Source: Trichostrongylus colubriformis (Eukaryota > Nematoda > Chromadorea > Rhabditida > Trichostrongylidae). From it: a stretch of 64,000 nt of DNA. Position 1 is the first letter of the stretch; every line of letters starts with the position of its first letter. The notes below the pieces were generated by a model. That model was not told the DNA's origin. It saw nothing but the letters and a program-made list of their open reading frames with translations, and searched no databases. Shown in pieces: positions 23,101 through 33,214 of the stretch. The position numbers were made by a program, and so were the translations under genes. Where the stretch lies: assembly GCA_963978905.1 (NCBI GenBank), contig OZ022259.1:24836068-24900067 (forward strand). Reading direction: 5' to 3'.

Positions 23101-26100
23101 GAAACGGAGCCGATGAATTCTAATGGATTGTTAATTGTAACTAAAAACAATTGTTGTCATTTGTTTGTACAACTAGAAAGGATTGCATTTGAAGTTATTC
23201 GCATAATGTTCGTTGAGAATTTGCGTTGCACCGGTTCTGGAAATATATGTTATTCTCCAATACTTGTAGTGTATGCGTGTATAATTGGTTACTAGAAAAC
23301 TAGAAGAAAAATAGTTTTAAATGTCGGGAGTAACCATGTGGCGCACCGTCCGTTATGGGTTAACACTGTTCGAAGCTCTTTATATATGATAAGGAGCCAA
23401 GGAATTTAATTTATTCTTTATTTATTAATTTCATCTGTCATTGTAACAGTGGAATAGTATGTTGTTCTTTATCAGTATTGTTCGTAATGTATGTTTAGGT
23501 ATGATATATTTTTATAAGCATTGTTTATAACGAAGGGGATGTTTGCCGTGTTATCGTAATATTTCCTTGCATTTTCACCTTTAAGTCAGTACACATGCAT
23601 ATATGTAGTGGCAGGTACAGTATTATATTGGGTTGGTGCATAGTTAATACTGCTTCAATGTTGCATTTGTTTGCAGTGGAAATTGACGTTTTGACGACTA
23701 CCACACGGAAAGCAGTCCCTGATTGCAATGGTAAAAACGTCTTTCATAATTATTTAGACACTTTTTGCTAAATTTTATCATCGTTTTCGCTGAATAAAAT
23801 TGTTGACAAGGCCGCCTCAATTATGCACCAACCCAGTGCACGTTATTTGAGTACGCCTTATTGATAGTCAGTTGGGCAGAAACATATTCCTGTTGAACGT
23901 TCAATAAATATGATACATAAGTCATGCAAAGCTTTTCAACATTCGTTCAGACGCGATGCCCCCTTCCCTAAGAAGAACATCTACTTCGGCTTTGATTCAT
24001 CCATACTTAACAGAGGGAAAACAATTTGTGGGGTGCGCAGCTGAATGTAGACTTATGAAAACCACTTGCTTCGTGTTACTTGTTGCTAGCACTGTTTCTC
24101 TGTTTTGCGATAAAGCTTAATTACCGGTGTTTGATGTGTATTTCTATGGAACGGTATTTTCCAACACTACTGGATCCGTTTTCTTTGCTCCACGTGTTTT
24201 CCTAATATGACAGGAGTAGCCTGAATACTTTGGAGGGCAAAGGTGACGAGATATGCGTGCGTGCAAGTGTTCTGGCAGGTATTCCGAATAAGGTCAAGTC
24301 ACAAGTGTTAAGTGGTGGGCAATTCAATATAGAAACGACGAAATTAACATGCTACATCACGCTCATACTACATCACGGTACTAGCGGCTAGGCGTAGCTG
24401 TGTGTCTCTGGGCCTCCGAGTGTGCCCTTGTCTTGTTGCCTGCGTCGTCTCTGCATCTCCCCGTGGGGTGTGTACACTTATGTCAATTTTCGCGCGGCGA
24501 GCAGCGCCGCGTATTTCTTCGCGTGTGATTGCATCATTGCATTGCCACACTCTCTCTAGGGATTTACGCCCGAATTAATTACTTCTTTATTAGGATTGTT
24601 CTCATGTAATGCTTCGTTCCTCTCAATTTACTTCTTTATTAGGATTGTTCTCATGTAATGCTTCGTTCCTCTCAATTTTTATGTCACTTTTTTGTCTATT
24701 TAGGGCAGAGAAATTATTGTTTTTAGACAAATAAGATAAACAGCTATTTCTTAAAGGTCCTCCATGGTACCAGAACCTTGCGTTATGAGCCGAACTCCGA
24801 CCGATCACGGGAAGTTGTGCTGACGGCGCGGCGAGTGCGACGTCGCAAAGCGATAATTCTATATAAGTGCACACACCCCTCCTCGTGCTACTCCGCCTCT
24901 ATGCCCGTGAACGCCACCCCGCCCTGACGGCGCAAAGTATGAACGCGTCCTAATGAGAGTAAAAGTTTATGGTACTGACTGTTACAGTAAATAGCTTCCA
25001 CCGTTTCTATAAATCTTATCTGCTTCCAGTTTGAAACTGTATTCAATAGAAGATGTAACAACTAAGCTATTTATATCATATACATCCATTTAGATAACGC
25101 ATTCAACTTCAAAAATACCTCTTTATTCTTTGAACTTTATCTTCAAGATAAGTAGACCGGCCACATCACCAAGATCTTGGAATCATCAGTGAATCGTCTC
25201 GAGCAAATTCCGTTTATGGGTGATCGACTCTGCACTAATTACAGGACACTTGCAACACACCAGTGTGTCAGAACTGTCCAACTAGGTCATCGTGCCGATG
25301 ACCTAGTTGCTTACGTCGCTGTTCCCGTTTAGGATGGGGCCTAATTGCAACGGATTCTGCAAAGAACTTGCCCGCGTCTTTACCTAATTCGCGTAGTGCA
25401 GTGTTCAGATGGGCAGTCCTGGCGCATACCGGAGGTGAGTGATTGCTTCATCCCGGCGCGCCCCCAATGGCAGTGGGTACAGTGAATGTCTGCTTCGAAA
25501 GGGAACATATTTATCCTACTTTATATAATCGGCTAAGTGTGTCTGTTGGTGTGTGTGTGCGTGTGTGTTTGTGTGTGTGTGTGTGTTTGACCGGAATTTC
25601 ATATCTCGCGTCGTAGCAAAGATGGGATCCTGTATTTGAGATATGATATAGGGGGTGCCAAGGGAACCCCAGCGGTGGTGGACCGAAAGTGACAGCAGCT
25701 GATAAGGGATAATAAGGAATCTCGGAAGGCAAATGTCGCCAATTCCGTTTCGACTTTCGCGTTGATCCAAGAGCGCTAATACTCATAGGTGTTGTGCGGA
25801 GCGGGACGGGGACATTAATGGTAGGTGATCCAGCTTGATAACGGTTGATAAGATTTGATAAGGAGCGTAAAAAGGCTAGAGTCGTCAAATTCGTTTCGCT
25901 TTCCGCATTGGTTCTGGAGCCTTCATACTCACAGGTGTTCTGCGGGGTGGGACGGGAACATTAATGGTGGGTGGCCCGCATTGATAACGGTTGATAAGAT
26001 TTGATAAGGAGCGTAAAAAGGCTAGAGTCGTCGAATCCGTTTCGCTTTTCGCATTGGTTCCGGAGCGTTCATACTCACGGGTATGAACGCTCCAGAAAGG

Positions 26101-29100
26101 TTCTGCGGAGCCGGACAGGGACATTAATGGTGGGTGATCCAGATTGATATCGGTTGATAAGATTTGATTAAGAGCGCTTTTCGCATTGGTCTCGGAGCGT
26201 TCAACTCACAGGTGTTTTGCGGAGTGGGACGGGGACATTGATGGTGGCTGATCCAAATTGAAAACGGTTGTTAAGACATGGGTATTCAGCAGAGTGAGAC
26301 GGGGACATTAATAGTGGGTGATCTGAACTGATACAGTTAGTGCCGTAAGAGTGTTAAAAATCGCGCGAAAACGCGTTTTCGCGCGATTTTTAACACTCTT
26401 ACGGCACTAACTGTAATGGTTTATAAGATCCGATTAGGAGCGTGAGAAGGAAAATGTCACCAAGGCCGGTACGCTCTTGCGTGTACAGGGGCCTCAGTGT
26501 CAGTGATAACGGCTTAAGATGGCTGATCAGAACCGTTAGGAACCGGATGGGATGAAATCCTTCACATCGCTTGATGCTACTATACGACCATTCTAGCAAA
26601 AGCGTCTGATGCTCAGTGTCATTAGGTGAATATATTTTTTTCCGAAAAAATGGTGCATTTCTCTTGATACTGCGATCTACATTGATAATGATAATACACC
26701 AATAGATTGCCGACACTCATAGATGTTTCAAGAGGTGGGATGGGCCCATCAGTGGTGGGTGATCCAAACTGATAATGGTTGTTAAGAGCTGATAAGGAGC
26801 CTCAAAAGGCAAATGTCGCCAAATTCGTTTCACCTTTTGGGTCGACCGTAGAGCGCCTACACTCATAGTTGTTGCAAGTGGTGGGATGGGCACATCAATG
26901 GTGGGTGATCCGAATCGATAAAGGTGGATGAGATTCGATAAGGAGCGTCAAAAAGTTGAATCGCTAATTTCGATTCGCTCTTCTGGCTAACAGCGGAATT
27001 AACCTAGGTATTACAGGGTATGGGGGAAGTGATAACGGATTTTTTGGGAAGTGATAACGGCTTACAGGGGCTGATAAGAGCCGTTAAGACATGGGAAAAG
27101 GATAAAATCCGGTACACCGCCTACTACCTCTACAAGACTGCTGTATGCGTCTGATGCCCAATACCATTGGGTGAACATACTTTGTTTATGTTCTGATCTC
27201 TGCTGCCGATGTATCGACCGCTAGATTTCCTATCCTCCCAAATAATGGTGCATGTCTTTTGATACTGGGATCTACATGGATGATCAAGACACGATCTAGA
27301 TTTGTGATAACAAAGCAAGCGATTCATTCTCTCATACGGTGCCACCAACAGTACTGGGTATCGACCGCTATACTACGTGAAATTCGAAATAGTGATGCAT
27401 GTTTACAGGAACGATAAGCATCGATAACTGGCATACGGATCTACCAATTATGTGGAGAATGCTCAGCAAAAAGCCAACATCGACCGTTCCCCCATTACAT
27501 AATTCTATTGAGTTAGATAAGTAGTGAATTCGCGCAGTACTGTGCGATAGCCCAACTGGTATTTATTATGAAGGAAAGCAAAGGGTTTAAGCAAGCGGTG
27601 TATGAAGCTCTTTGCAAGCTTTTACGAAGGCCTCAGGGGCCAAATCTTCATGAGCTGGAGACAGGTGCGGCACATGGCTGGCCGCACCATAGAAACGCGT
27701 GGCTTCGGTTTGTGGTACAGGTGAAACAGGGGCTCTCTTGGATTTTCAAAAAAAAAAACGATTTTGTTTTTTTTTCGGGCCACACTTTATCTCTACTTTC
27801 ATTTGAAACGTCAACAAAATTGTCGTTCTCTCTGCTTCCACTTGTGTCGGGAGAATTTACGTTCATCTGAGCCAGTCTAGCGCTAAGTGCTCGCAAATCC
27901 CAGTCACCACCTTTGTATGCTGCCGTCTTTGACTCATCTATTTAGAAGGATAATTAATGATCACGGAGACTCAGACAGTCACTATATCTCAGTTCCACCT
28001 GTGGCTTCTAAGCAGATCGACGTGTGACAACTTCACCTTCGGCAGTCAAGGTGTGATCTTTTTTGTTTTCTTTTTGTGTACATCGAATGACTATGCAGTA
28101 TAGCTTCTTTGTATTAGTTTTGAACATAGTATGAAGAAAGAGAAGTACCCACTTCACTCATGTTCTGTGTAAGCTTACGGATATCCTCTTCCACTTCTTG
28201 TGAGTGACGAATGTAACAGCGAACCTAAATCTTCGCCTAAATCATCGATTCGTTTTGACGCACTTGAAATGAGGCACCACTCAAAACTTATAAAAGCGGG
28301 GCTTGGTCTCATGGAGCCGCTGCGACATCTTGTCGCGCGGTTTTTGACTTAATTCCTCGTCGCACACATCGTGTATATGTCACGCATAATGCGTTTGCAG
28401 CTCTTGTTCTACGAAAAGAAGTGCATATTTGTTAATCGCCCCTGTCCAACTAGTGTTTCCATTGACACGTAACGAATTGACAAGGATAAATCTGTCATTG
28501 ATAAAATACTTTGATTGATAAGATAAGACGCTCCGATCGGCAAGGATAGGATCTGTTTTCACATGACGCTACGTGTATTGATTTTGACATGTACACGCAA
28601 CGCATCAGCACGCGGCGCATGCGCCTCGTCGATTCGTCGAGAATGGCGGAAGTATGATCAAGCCCAAACGAAGAACAGAAAATTGCCTGCATCGAAGTGT
28701 TGGAAATAATGGGAAAGATATCGCAAATGAACGTGTGGTTCAATGAAACGAAATGGAAGATCGCCGTCAGACTTCGTAATTTTGTGGTGTCGCGGCTCCG
28801 CACGCCAAGTTACATACGTCACTACGCAATCTCAAGGTCGTAGTATCGCGTGTGAAAATGCGACACCGCAAAATCGCAGAATCAAAATCGCAAAAGCGCA
28901 AAATCGTAAGAAGAAAAATCGCGAAGCCTGTCGGCGGCGTGCTCGCCTAACACCGTCGGTACTCGTGAATCTAGCGTGAGAGAGTTGATATAAATGAATG
29001 AGAGGAACTGGATTGGTAGTGATCTACCTGAAACTGGCAATAAAAAGTAACGGTTAGGTGCTGGTAGCGCTTAGATTATAACAGTTGGAACGGGAGGTAT

Positions 29101-31423
29101 CTCGAAACTGGCACCTTTTTTCCGTCGTAAGCAAAAGTTGGGATGAGCACTGATTCCAAACCCTTGACCTCATGTTTCATAGTCAGCAGCAGCGCCACTA
29201 CACTAGTAGCACTAATATAGTTAATGAAAATCTTCTTCATTAGATTGGGATAAGGTGTCTTAAAGGAACCGGAAGGTGGTCCGAAACAAGAGAAACATAC
29301 AAAGAAATGAGCATTTCGTAACGAACGCAGAAGGTCAGAAGCAATAATCGGTGAAAAAACCCGAACTCAAAAGTGCATCGCTGCGGTGTGTATTCGCGCC
29401 TCATTCGCATCATCGCACTGGCGTTCCGAGTTGTCCGCTGTAGGAGACGGCCGTGGGCCAACTTTAGTTGTAACACCTGACTCCCAGCGTAGTGGAGCGG
29501 CCATTCCCAACTACATTAACATTCATGTAAGTACATCTAGAAACAATATAAGAAAGAACAAAGGAGAAGGTAAAAGGAATGAACAACTTTATAACGGAAA
29601 CATCTTCTCTTGGCACCTTGCTAAGGCGTCAAATTGGCGAGTTTGTGCAATGGCGGTCACTTGAACTCGTCCACACTACGTCTGTTCTACCGTAAGCCAA
29701 AATTACTCCCTTACGGTGTCTTTAAGGCCGCGTTCACACTCTGCGATGCCGGCGGTGACCGTGGCTGCATGTCTCTGCGTCTCCGTGTGCCACCCTGCCT
29801 CGTTACCTGTCCGCACCTCCCTCGTGCCACTCCGTCTCGCTGCCCGTGAACGCAGTCACGCCCCGTCAGCGTTGAGTATGAACGCGGCCTTAACTTGGGT
29901 CGACATGGGTCAACATTCCAAAACGTGATTGACTTGTCGAGAACCTGTTGCCTGGCATCATTCCTACGCAACATCGTTGGAGTTTTGCCATATCATATCT
30001 AGGATGTTGCCATATCATGTTACCACGTCCTGCCACGTGTCCCTTCTGCCTTCCATCTCTCCATACACACTCTCCTTCTTCTTCTCTACCGCTCAGCCTC
30101 TCTCCCTTTTCCATTCTACCTACAGGGTTTTACACAGTGGCAATCTTTATTGGGCCGCGGTCATACTCACCGCCGGCAGGGCATGGCTTCTTTCACAGGC
30201 AGCGAGGAAGAGTGGCACGGGGGGAGGTGCGGAGATGACGCAGGCAAGCGGCAGGGTGGCATAGGCAGAGACGCAGAGATACGCAGCCACGCCTTGCCGC
30301 CGGCACCGCAAAGAATGACCGCGGCCTTAGCTACCGAAAAACCCTTACGACTACTACTTAACTACTAGTTCAACTTACTTGGAGGTAGCTAGAGACGTGG
30401 AAAGGTAATGTGAATGCAGAGATACAGACCAGTTCCAGTTACCTGCAGCAAAAGCCCTCTTGAGGACTTTTTGCTGCAGTTAACTGAACTAGTCTGCGTC
30501 TCTACATTTACTCTGTATATCGTCGCTCGTGGTTTAGTCACCACAAACTACGAGTTAGCTAGCAGTTCGTCTTCTCATCGCTATGCCTATGTAACTTTGT
30601 AGTAACTTCTAGCTCGCTTGTATTTTACTCATTCTCATTTAGTAATAAGGCTTGTTAGGCCGTTTTAACTCGTTTTACGAATTTTACAGCTTACTTGTAC
30701 GTAAATGTATCCTCATAATTACCGGTTTCGGCTTAATTACTACCGTCTCTGTTCTGAATATTGCTTTTGTTTGACTGATACTATATTTATCGTTATTTTT
30801 TGCTCTAATTCTCCACATTCTCAATGAATACAAAGGCCACCACGGATGGCTGCAGCTGATAAGATTTTCAATATCAAAGTGAGAAACAAATCCAGATGTA
30901 TAGTCCGTTTCGGAGAGCCTGATAGGGCGTGGCCTACGCACGTGGATGAGAGTGTATCAAACTCTCTCACTCCGCTACTCACTCTCACTCTCGCCACGTA
31001 CTCTCACTCTCGCTATTCAACCAAGTCCGTAGGCTACGCCCTATCAGGCACTCCGAAATGGACCGTAGCCTCAGTTTGCCTTTTAGGCTGAAAAGGGATT
31101 AAAGTAGTTCCAACTCCTCAAACGGAGAGTGGGCTGCTTTTAAGTTTCCTGTCCTTTGAGAGCACGCATACATATACTTACTCGTTCGGCTACCGAGTTA
31201 TTCTTCTTTGATATAGTCATTGCAAGTTCTTTCACTTTTTCTGCGTTTCTCATCTGACGTAGTCGACGTGCCTTGTCTTCGTCAGTTACGATTTTGCCGG
31301 CTCGTCGGTTCGCTGCCTAAATCACAACGAATTGGTGTTCAGCTGTTTGTGATTCGTCTAGCTCATTTACTTACTTCAATGATTTGCCTTACAAATCTCT
31401 CGTCCACATCCCAAGTGTCCCAC
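20182..31423 (-). CDS. Unrecognised small coiled-coil protein, 5' end not found
   Basis: Five phase-compatible exons on the minus strand, each with consensus splice sites: 31375-31423 (WDTWDVDERFVRQIIE), 31182-31316 (begins AANRRAGKIVTDEDKARRLR), 28153-28224 (VRCYIRHSQEVEEDIRKL...), 21704-21811 (EMDPVRRSALQVKAQRLKEE...) and 20182-20253 (CTYFPLSEIARLEDSIEQL... then TAA). Joined they give about 145 residues, highly charged and helical, as expected for a coiled-coil subunit. Four of the five exons are bounded by GTAAGT, GTGAGT or GTGGGT donors, and the reading phase is 0 at every internal junction except the first, which starts in phase 2. So at least one upstream exon with the start codon is missing, possibly beyond 31.5 kb. 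I do not recognise the family. Introns reach 6.3 kb and are filled with repeats. Confidence 0.6.
20585..21075 (+). repeat. Dispersed repeat, copy A (partner at 29262-29727)
   Basis: About 470 bp aligns directly with 29262-29727: AAAGGAACCGGAAGG, GTCCGAAACAAGAG, GCTGCGGTGTGTATTCGC, CCATTCCCAACTACATTA and the ending GGTGTCTTTAA. Both copies lie in introns of the minus-strand coiled-coil gene. Confidence 0.75.
21175..21324. mobile_element. Palindromic MITE (TACRGTCC family), copy 1
   Basis: The arms TACAGTCCATTTCCCAGCGC...CTACGGACTTGGGT and their inverse end at 21324, with TA at both ends. They enclose a (CT)-rich centre. A second copy is at 30899-31067. Confidence 0.8.
22017..22275. mobile_element. 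Palindromic MITE with GCGTTMATACTTTGCGT termini
   Basis: The left arm (CGCGTTAATACTTTGCGTAA, GATAACGCGCTCC, TGTAAAACGCTC, CAGCCACA) is mirrored in the right arm ending GTATGAACGCGGC at 22275. Arms are about 95 bp. The ends match the GGCCGCGTTCA family seen at 29722-29892 and 30151-30331. Confidence 0.75.
22383..22577. repeat. Inverted pair of tRNA-3'-half-like sequences
   Basis: Plus strand 22524-22577 carries an anticodon-arm-like stem (CATGC, 7-nt loop CCGTAAA, GCATG) followed by a T-arm-like GCGGGTTCGAGTCCCGT, which fits the Pol III B box. A partial second copy of the stem is at 22501-22520. On the minus strand 22383-22432 has the matching stem with loop CCGGAAA and GGTTCGAGTCCCG. No matching D-arm or acceptor stem is visible, so these are tRNA-derived fragments (SINE tails or pseudogenes), not genes. 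Confidence 0.5.
22835..23364. mobile_element. piggyBac-type MITE with perfect 32-bp TIRs and TTAA ends
   Basis: 22835-22866 and 23333-23364 are perfect inverted copies, reading TTAACCCATAACGGACGGTG inward from the second base. TTAA flanking CCC...GGG is the signature of piggyBac insertion. The word ACCCATAACGGACGG is repeated subterminally at about 22873. The 530-bp body has no transposase motif. Confidence 0.75.
23629..23836. mobile_element. Short mariner-type MITE with TTGGGTTGGTGCATA ends
   Basis: The left end TTGGGTTGGTGCATAGTTAA and the right end, inverted, TGGGTTGGTGCATAATTGAG delimit about 208 bp. The ends closely resemble those of Hsmar1/MADE1-type (cecropia subfamily) mariners. A relative of Hsmar1, bandit, is known from a hookworm. 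There is no transposase. Confidence 0.7.
24360..24960. repeat. GC-rich repeat debris including a 49-bp tandem duplication
   Basis: At about 24579-24677 a 49-bp unit (ACTTCTTTATTAGGATTGTT...) is duplicated in tandem almost exactly. The flanks contain CGCGGCGAGCAGCGCCGCG and GACGGCGCAAAGTATGAACG, the latter matching the ends of the MITE at 22017-22275. The stretch 24740-24890 is distantly similar to 47330-47455 (GTGCGACGTYGCRAAGCGAT). No gene. Confidence 0.45.
25530..25592 (+). repeat. GT microsatellite
   Basis: Imperfect (GT)n run of about 60 bp within the large intron of the minus-strand coiled-coil gene. Confidence 0.8.
25735..27075 (+). repeat. Degenerate minisatellite, about 140-160-bp unit
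   Basis: At least seven diverged units share the words GATAAGGAGCGTAAAAAGG, TCGYTTTYCGCATTGGT, CATACTCACAGGTGTT, GYGGGACGGGGACATTAATG, GGTGGGTGATCC and AACGGTTGATAAGA. The units drift and are interrupted by the perfect palindrome at 26332-26415. The long minus-strand frames over this region (25511-26124) arise from the repeat and are not genes. Confidence 0.75.
26332..26415. mobile_element. 84-bp perfect palindrome bounded by TA
   Basis: The first 40 bases from 26334 (CAGTTAGTGCCGTAAGAGTG...) are the exact reverse complement of the next 40, with no spacer. The unit is flanked by TA on both sides. A CAGT start and TA flanks suit a minimal Tc1/mariner-mobilised element. Confidence 0.8.
27076..28150. 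other. Intron sequence, nothing recognised
   Basis: Between the minisatellite and the exon at 28153. The open frame at 27568-27870 has no homology that I recognise. An A-run and T-run near 27750-27775 form a short inverted repeat. Confidence 0.4.
28785..28940 (-). repeat. CG-rich dispersed repeat, inverted partner of 19606-19765
   Basis: It contains repeated AAAATCGCA-type words. Its reverse complement aligns loosely with the copy near 19.7 kb. Confidence 0.4.
29262..29721 (+). repeat. Dispersed repeat, copy B (partner at 20585-21075)
   Basis: Direct, roughly 80% similar copy by eye of 20585-21075, ending CCTTACGGTGTCTTTAA immediately before the MITE at 29722. Confidence 0.75.
29722..29892. 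mobile_element. GGCCGCGTTCA MITE, copy 1
   Basis: The ends TTAAGGCCGCGTTCACACT and GTATGAACGCGGCCTTAA are inverted copies. The body is GC-rich and non-coding. The same termini occur at 30151-30331 and, diverged, at 22017-22275. Confidence 0.75.
30151..30331. mobile_element. GGCCGCGTTCA MITE, copy 2
   Basis: GGGCCGCGGTCATACTC at the left and GAATGACCGCGGCCTTA at the right. The body shares GCAGAGACGCAGAGA-type words, in inverse orientation, with copy 1. Confidence 0.7.
30415..30505. repeat. Hairpin repeat with about 40-nt arms
   Basis: AGAGATACAGACCAGTTCCA...CTGCAGCAAAAG and its inverse CTTTTTGCTGCAG...AACTAGTCTGCGTCTCT meet at GCCCTCTTGAGGAC. Confidence 0.75.
30899..31067. mobile_element. 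Palindromic MITE (TACRGTCC family), copy 2
   Basis: Left TATAGTCCGTTTCGGAGAGC...GGGCGTGGCCTACG, right inverse ending GGACCGTA. It shares the CTCTCACTC-rich centre with copy 1 at 21175-21324. Confidence 0.8.
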
Positions 31424-31739
31424 CTGAAAACGAGAAAATTAACTACTCGTCTTACCAAATGTAACAGCAACTGTATATCACGAACGATGGAGTAGAGGAC
31501 ATCTTATGAAGGGACATCAGGTAGCAATGGTGTAAGGCGAAATGGACATTGTTAATTTGAAAACTTGCTTATATAGTCTGAATCTTACTGTTATCGCCCT
31601 CGTATCATAGACTCCATGCTGCTATTCATCTGACTTGCCCGTTCCTGTCAGTTGCTGGTGGAACTGGTTTCTCAGTTTTCATGCAGAGAAGGAAAATATA
31701 ATGAAACAGATATTATTTAGCAAAAAATCACTCCACTGA

Positions 31740-32015
31740 AGTTTGACCTTTTTCTGTTATGCCAACGAGGTTTTTAGGGGAATATTTATTTAAGGTCTAA
31801 TGTTTCGGCCAGATCGTCTTCCTTAAAGGCCCAGTCCACCACCGCGAGAGTGGGACGCCGCCACTTTGAGGAAGACGATCTGGTCGAAACATTAGACCTT
31901 AAATAAATATTCCACCTAAAAACCTCGTTGGCATAACAGAAGAAGGTCAAACTAATATCGATGCCGAGGTTCTACGAAGAGAGAAGTTGGAATTTGTTAC
32001 TCCACTGAAGTTTCA
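31740..32015. mobile_element. Penelope-type terminal repeat fragment forming a hairpin
   Basis: About 85-nt arms (TTCTGTTATGCCAACGAGGT, ATATTTATTTAAGGTCTAAT, GATCGTCTTCC) face each other at 31746-31832 and 31868-31957 around a 35-bp loop. The right arm leads into ATGCCGAGGTTCTACGAAGA, which matches ATGCCGAGGTTGCAAGAAGA next to the Penelope-like pair at 59255. That is why I assign it to a related element. Confidence 0.55.
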
Positions 32016-32090
32016 ACTAGAAGTCGTATCCGATCATTACGATCCCTACTCTGTGTACTCTTCAGAGGAAGAGAGGCCACAAGAAATATT

Positions 32091-32772
32091 AGGTCTATGC
32101 AGAATAAATGGCCGATACGTAACTGGCCATAACTTCGCTCAGGCACAACTTTATTAGTCGAAATTAAACCATTCGAATCTACAAAATTTGGTCAACGATC
32201 TGGTAAAGAAAATATGCTATCACGATCAAATTCTGGATTGCGAGAATTAATGAAGTCAAGAATGGCATTTTTACCGTACATAGTTTTTCTGCCGCAGGTT
32301 TGCATCGGGAACCAGGAAAAAGTGGTAATCCGTCAGGGGTAGGTCTGGGGAAAAAGAAGGGTGAGGGAGAGTCTCGATGCCAAACTGCATCAGTTTTTGC
32401 CGGGTGCGCAAAACAACGCAAAACCCCATAGTTCGCAAGTTACCCGGCAGAAACTGATCGAGACTTTCCCTCAGCCCCCCCCCCCCCCCCCTTACTCCCC
32501 AGACCTATCCCTGACGAATTACCACTTTTTCCCGGTTCTCGATGCAAACCTGCGTCAGAAAAAATTCGCCGAAACTATGCAGGTTGAAAATGCCATCGTT
32601 GACTTTATTAATTTTCGCAATCCAAAATTTCAGCATATTTTCTTTACCAGATCGTTGGCAGGGTTGCGTAGATTCGAATGGTTTTTATTTCGTAAAATAA
32701 AGTTGTGACTGAGCGAAGTTATGGCGTTTTGAAAAAAGTAGTCCGTTTTTGCCATTTATTCTGCACAGACCT
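32091..32772. mobile_element. Fold-back element made of two inverted mariner 3' halves
   Basis: The ends AGGTCTATGCAGAATAAATG (left) and its inverse GCCATTTATTCTGCACAGAC (right) sit next to TA. On the plus strand the right half encodes a decayed mariner C-terminus (QNNAKPHSSQVTRQKL, YSPDLSLTNYHFF, MQVENAIVDF). The left half holds the same segment in reverse (GGTTTGCATCGGGAACC, GGTCTGGGGAAAAAG). Total about 680 bp with arms near 250 bp. Confidence 0.75.
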
Positions 32773-33214
32773 AATTGTTTGGGAGTCATTGTAAGAGCTG
32801 CGTTCACGCTTGGCCAATCGCGCACAGCGACTTTGACTCAAGAAACGTCCACGAAAGTTTTATTATTCTAATTCCCCTTGAAATCCCTTTCTAGTTAAGT
32901 ACATGATCATAACCAGAAAAGAACCGGAAATTTCCTTTATTCCAGAGGTGAAATTGAAAAGCCAGAGAAGAGCAACCTGGTTGAAATCCCGCCATATTTC
33001 TTGACACAGTACTAGAACAGCTGTGAGCGGCCACAGCGCAGTTCTAATTCCCACGCCCTGCTTCTCACTCTGCGTCCTTGACCAGGTGAGTGTGGTGTCT
33101 CTGCTCCTCAGTTCTCTAGCGTCCAAGCCCACTCTGAAGCTCCCACCCACTTGTCCGCCACTCTGGGGAGCTCTGTCTCAATCCACGCTCAGGGATTTGT
33201 CGGCTTCTTGTACT

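Noticed and set aside
25511..26124. Minus-strand frames of 79-125 codons with repeated motifs (FLRSLSNLINRYQ)
   Set aside because: The motif repeats because the DNA is a minisatellite. There are no splice sites or coding signature.
25735..27075. CRISPR-like array
   Set aside because: The units are 140-160 bp, diverged and without constant repeats and unique spacers. The genome is eukaryotic.
27568..27870. 100-codon frame near 27.7 kb
   Set aside because: It crosses A- and T-runs and has no splice or domain support. It lies in the intron of the minus-strand gene.
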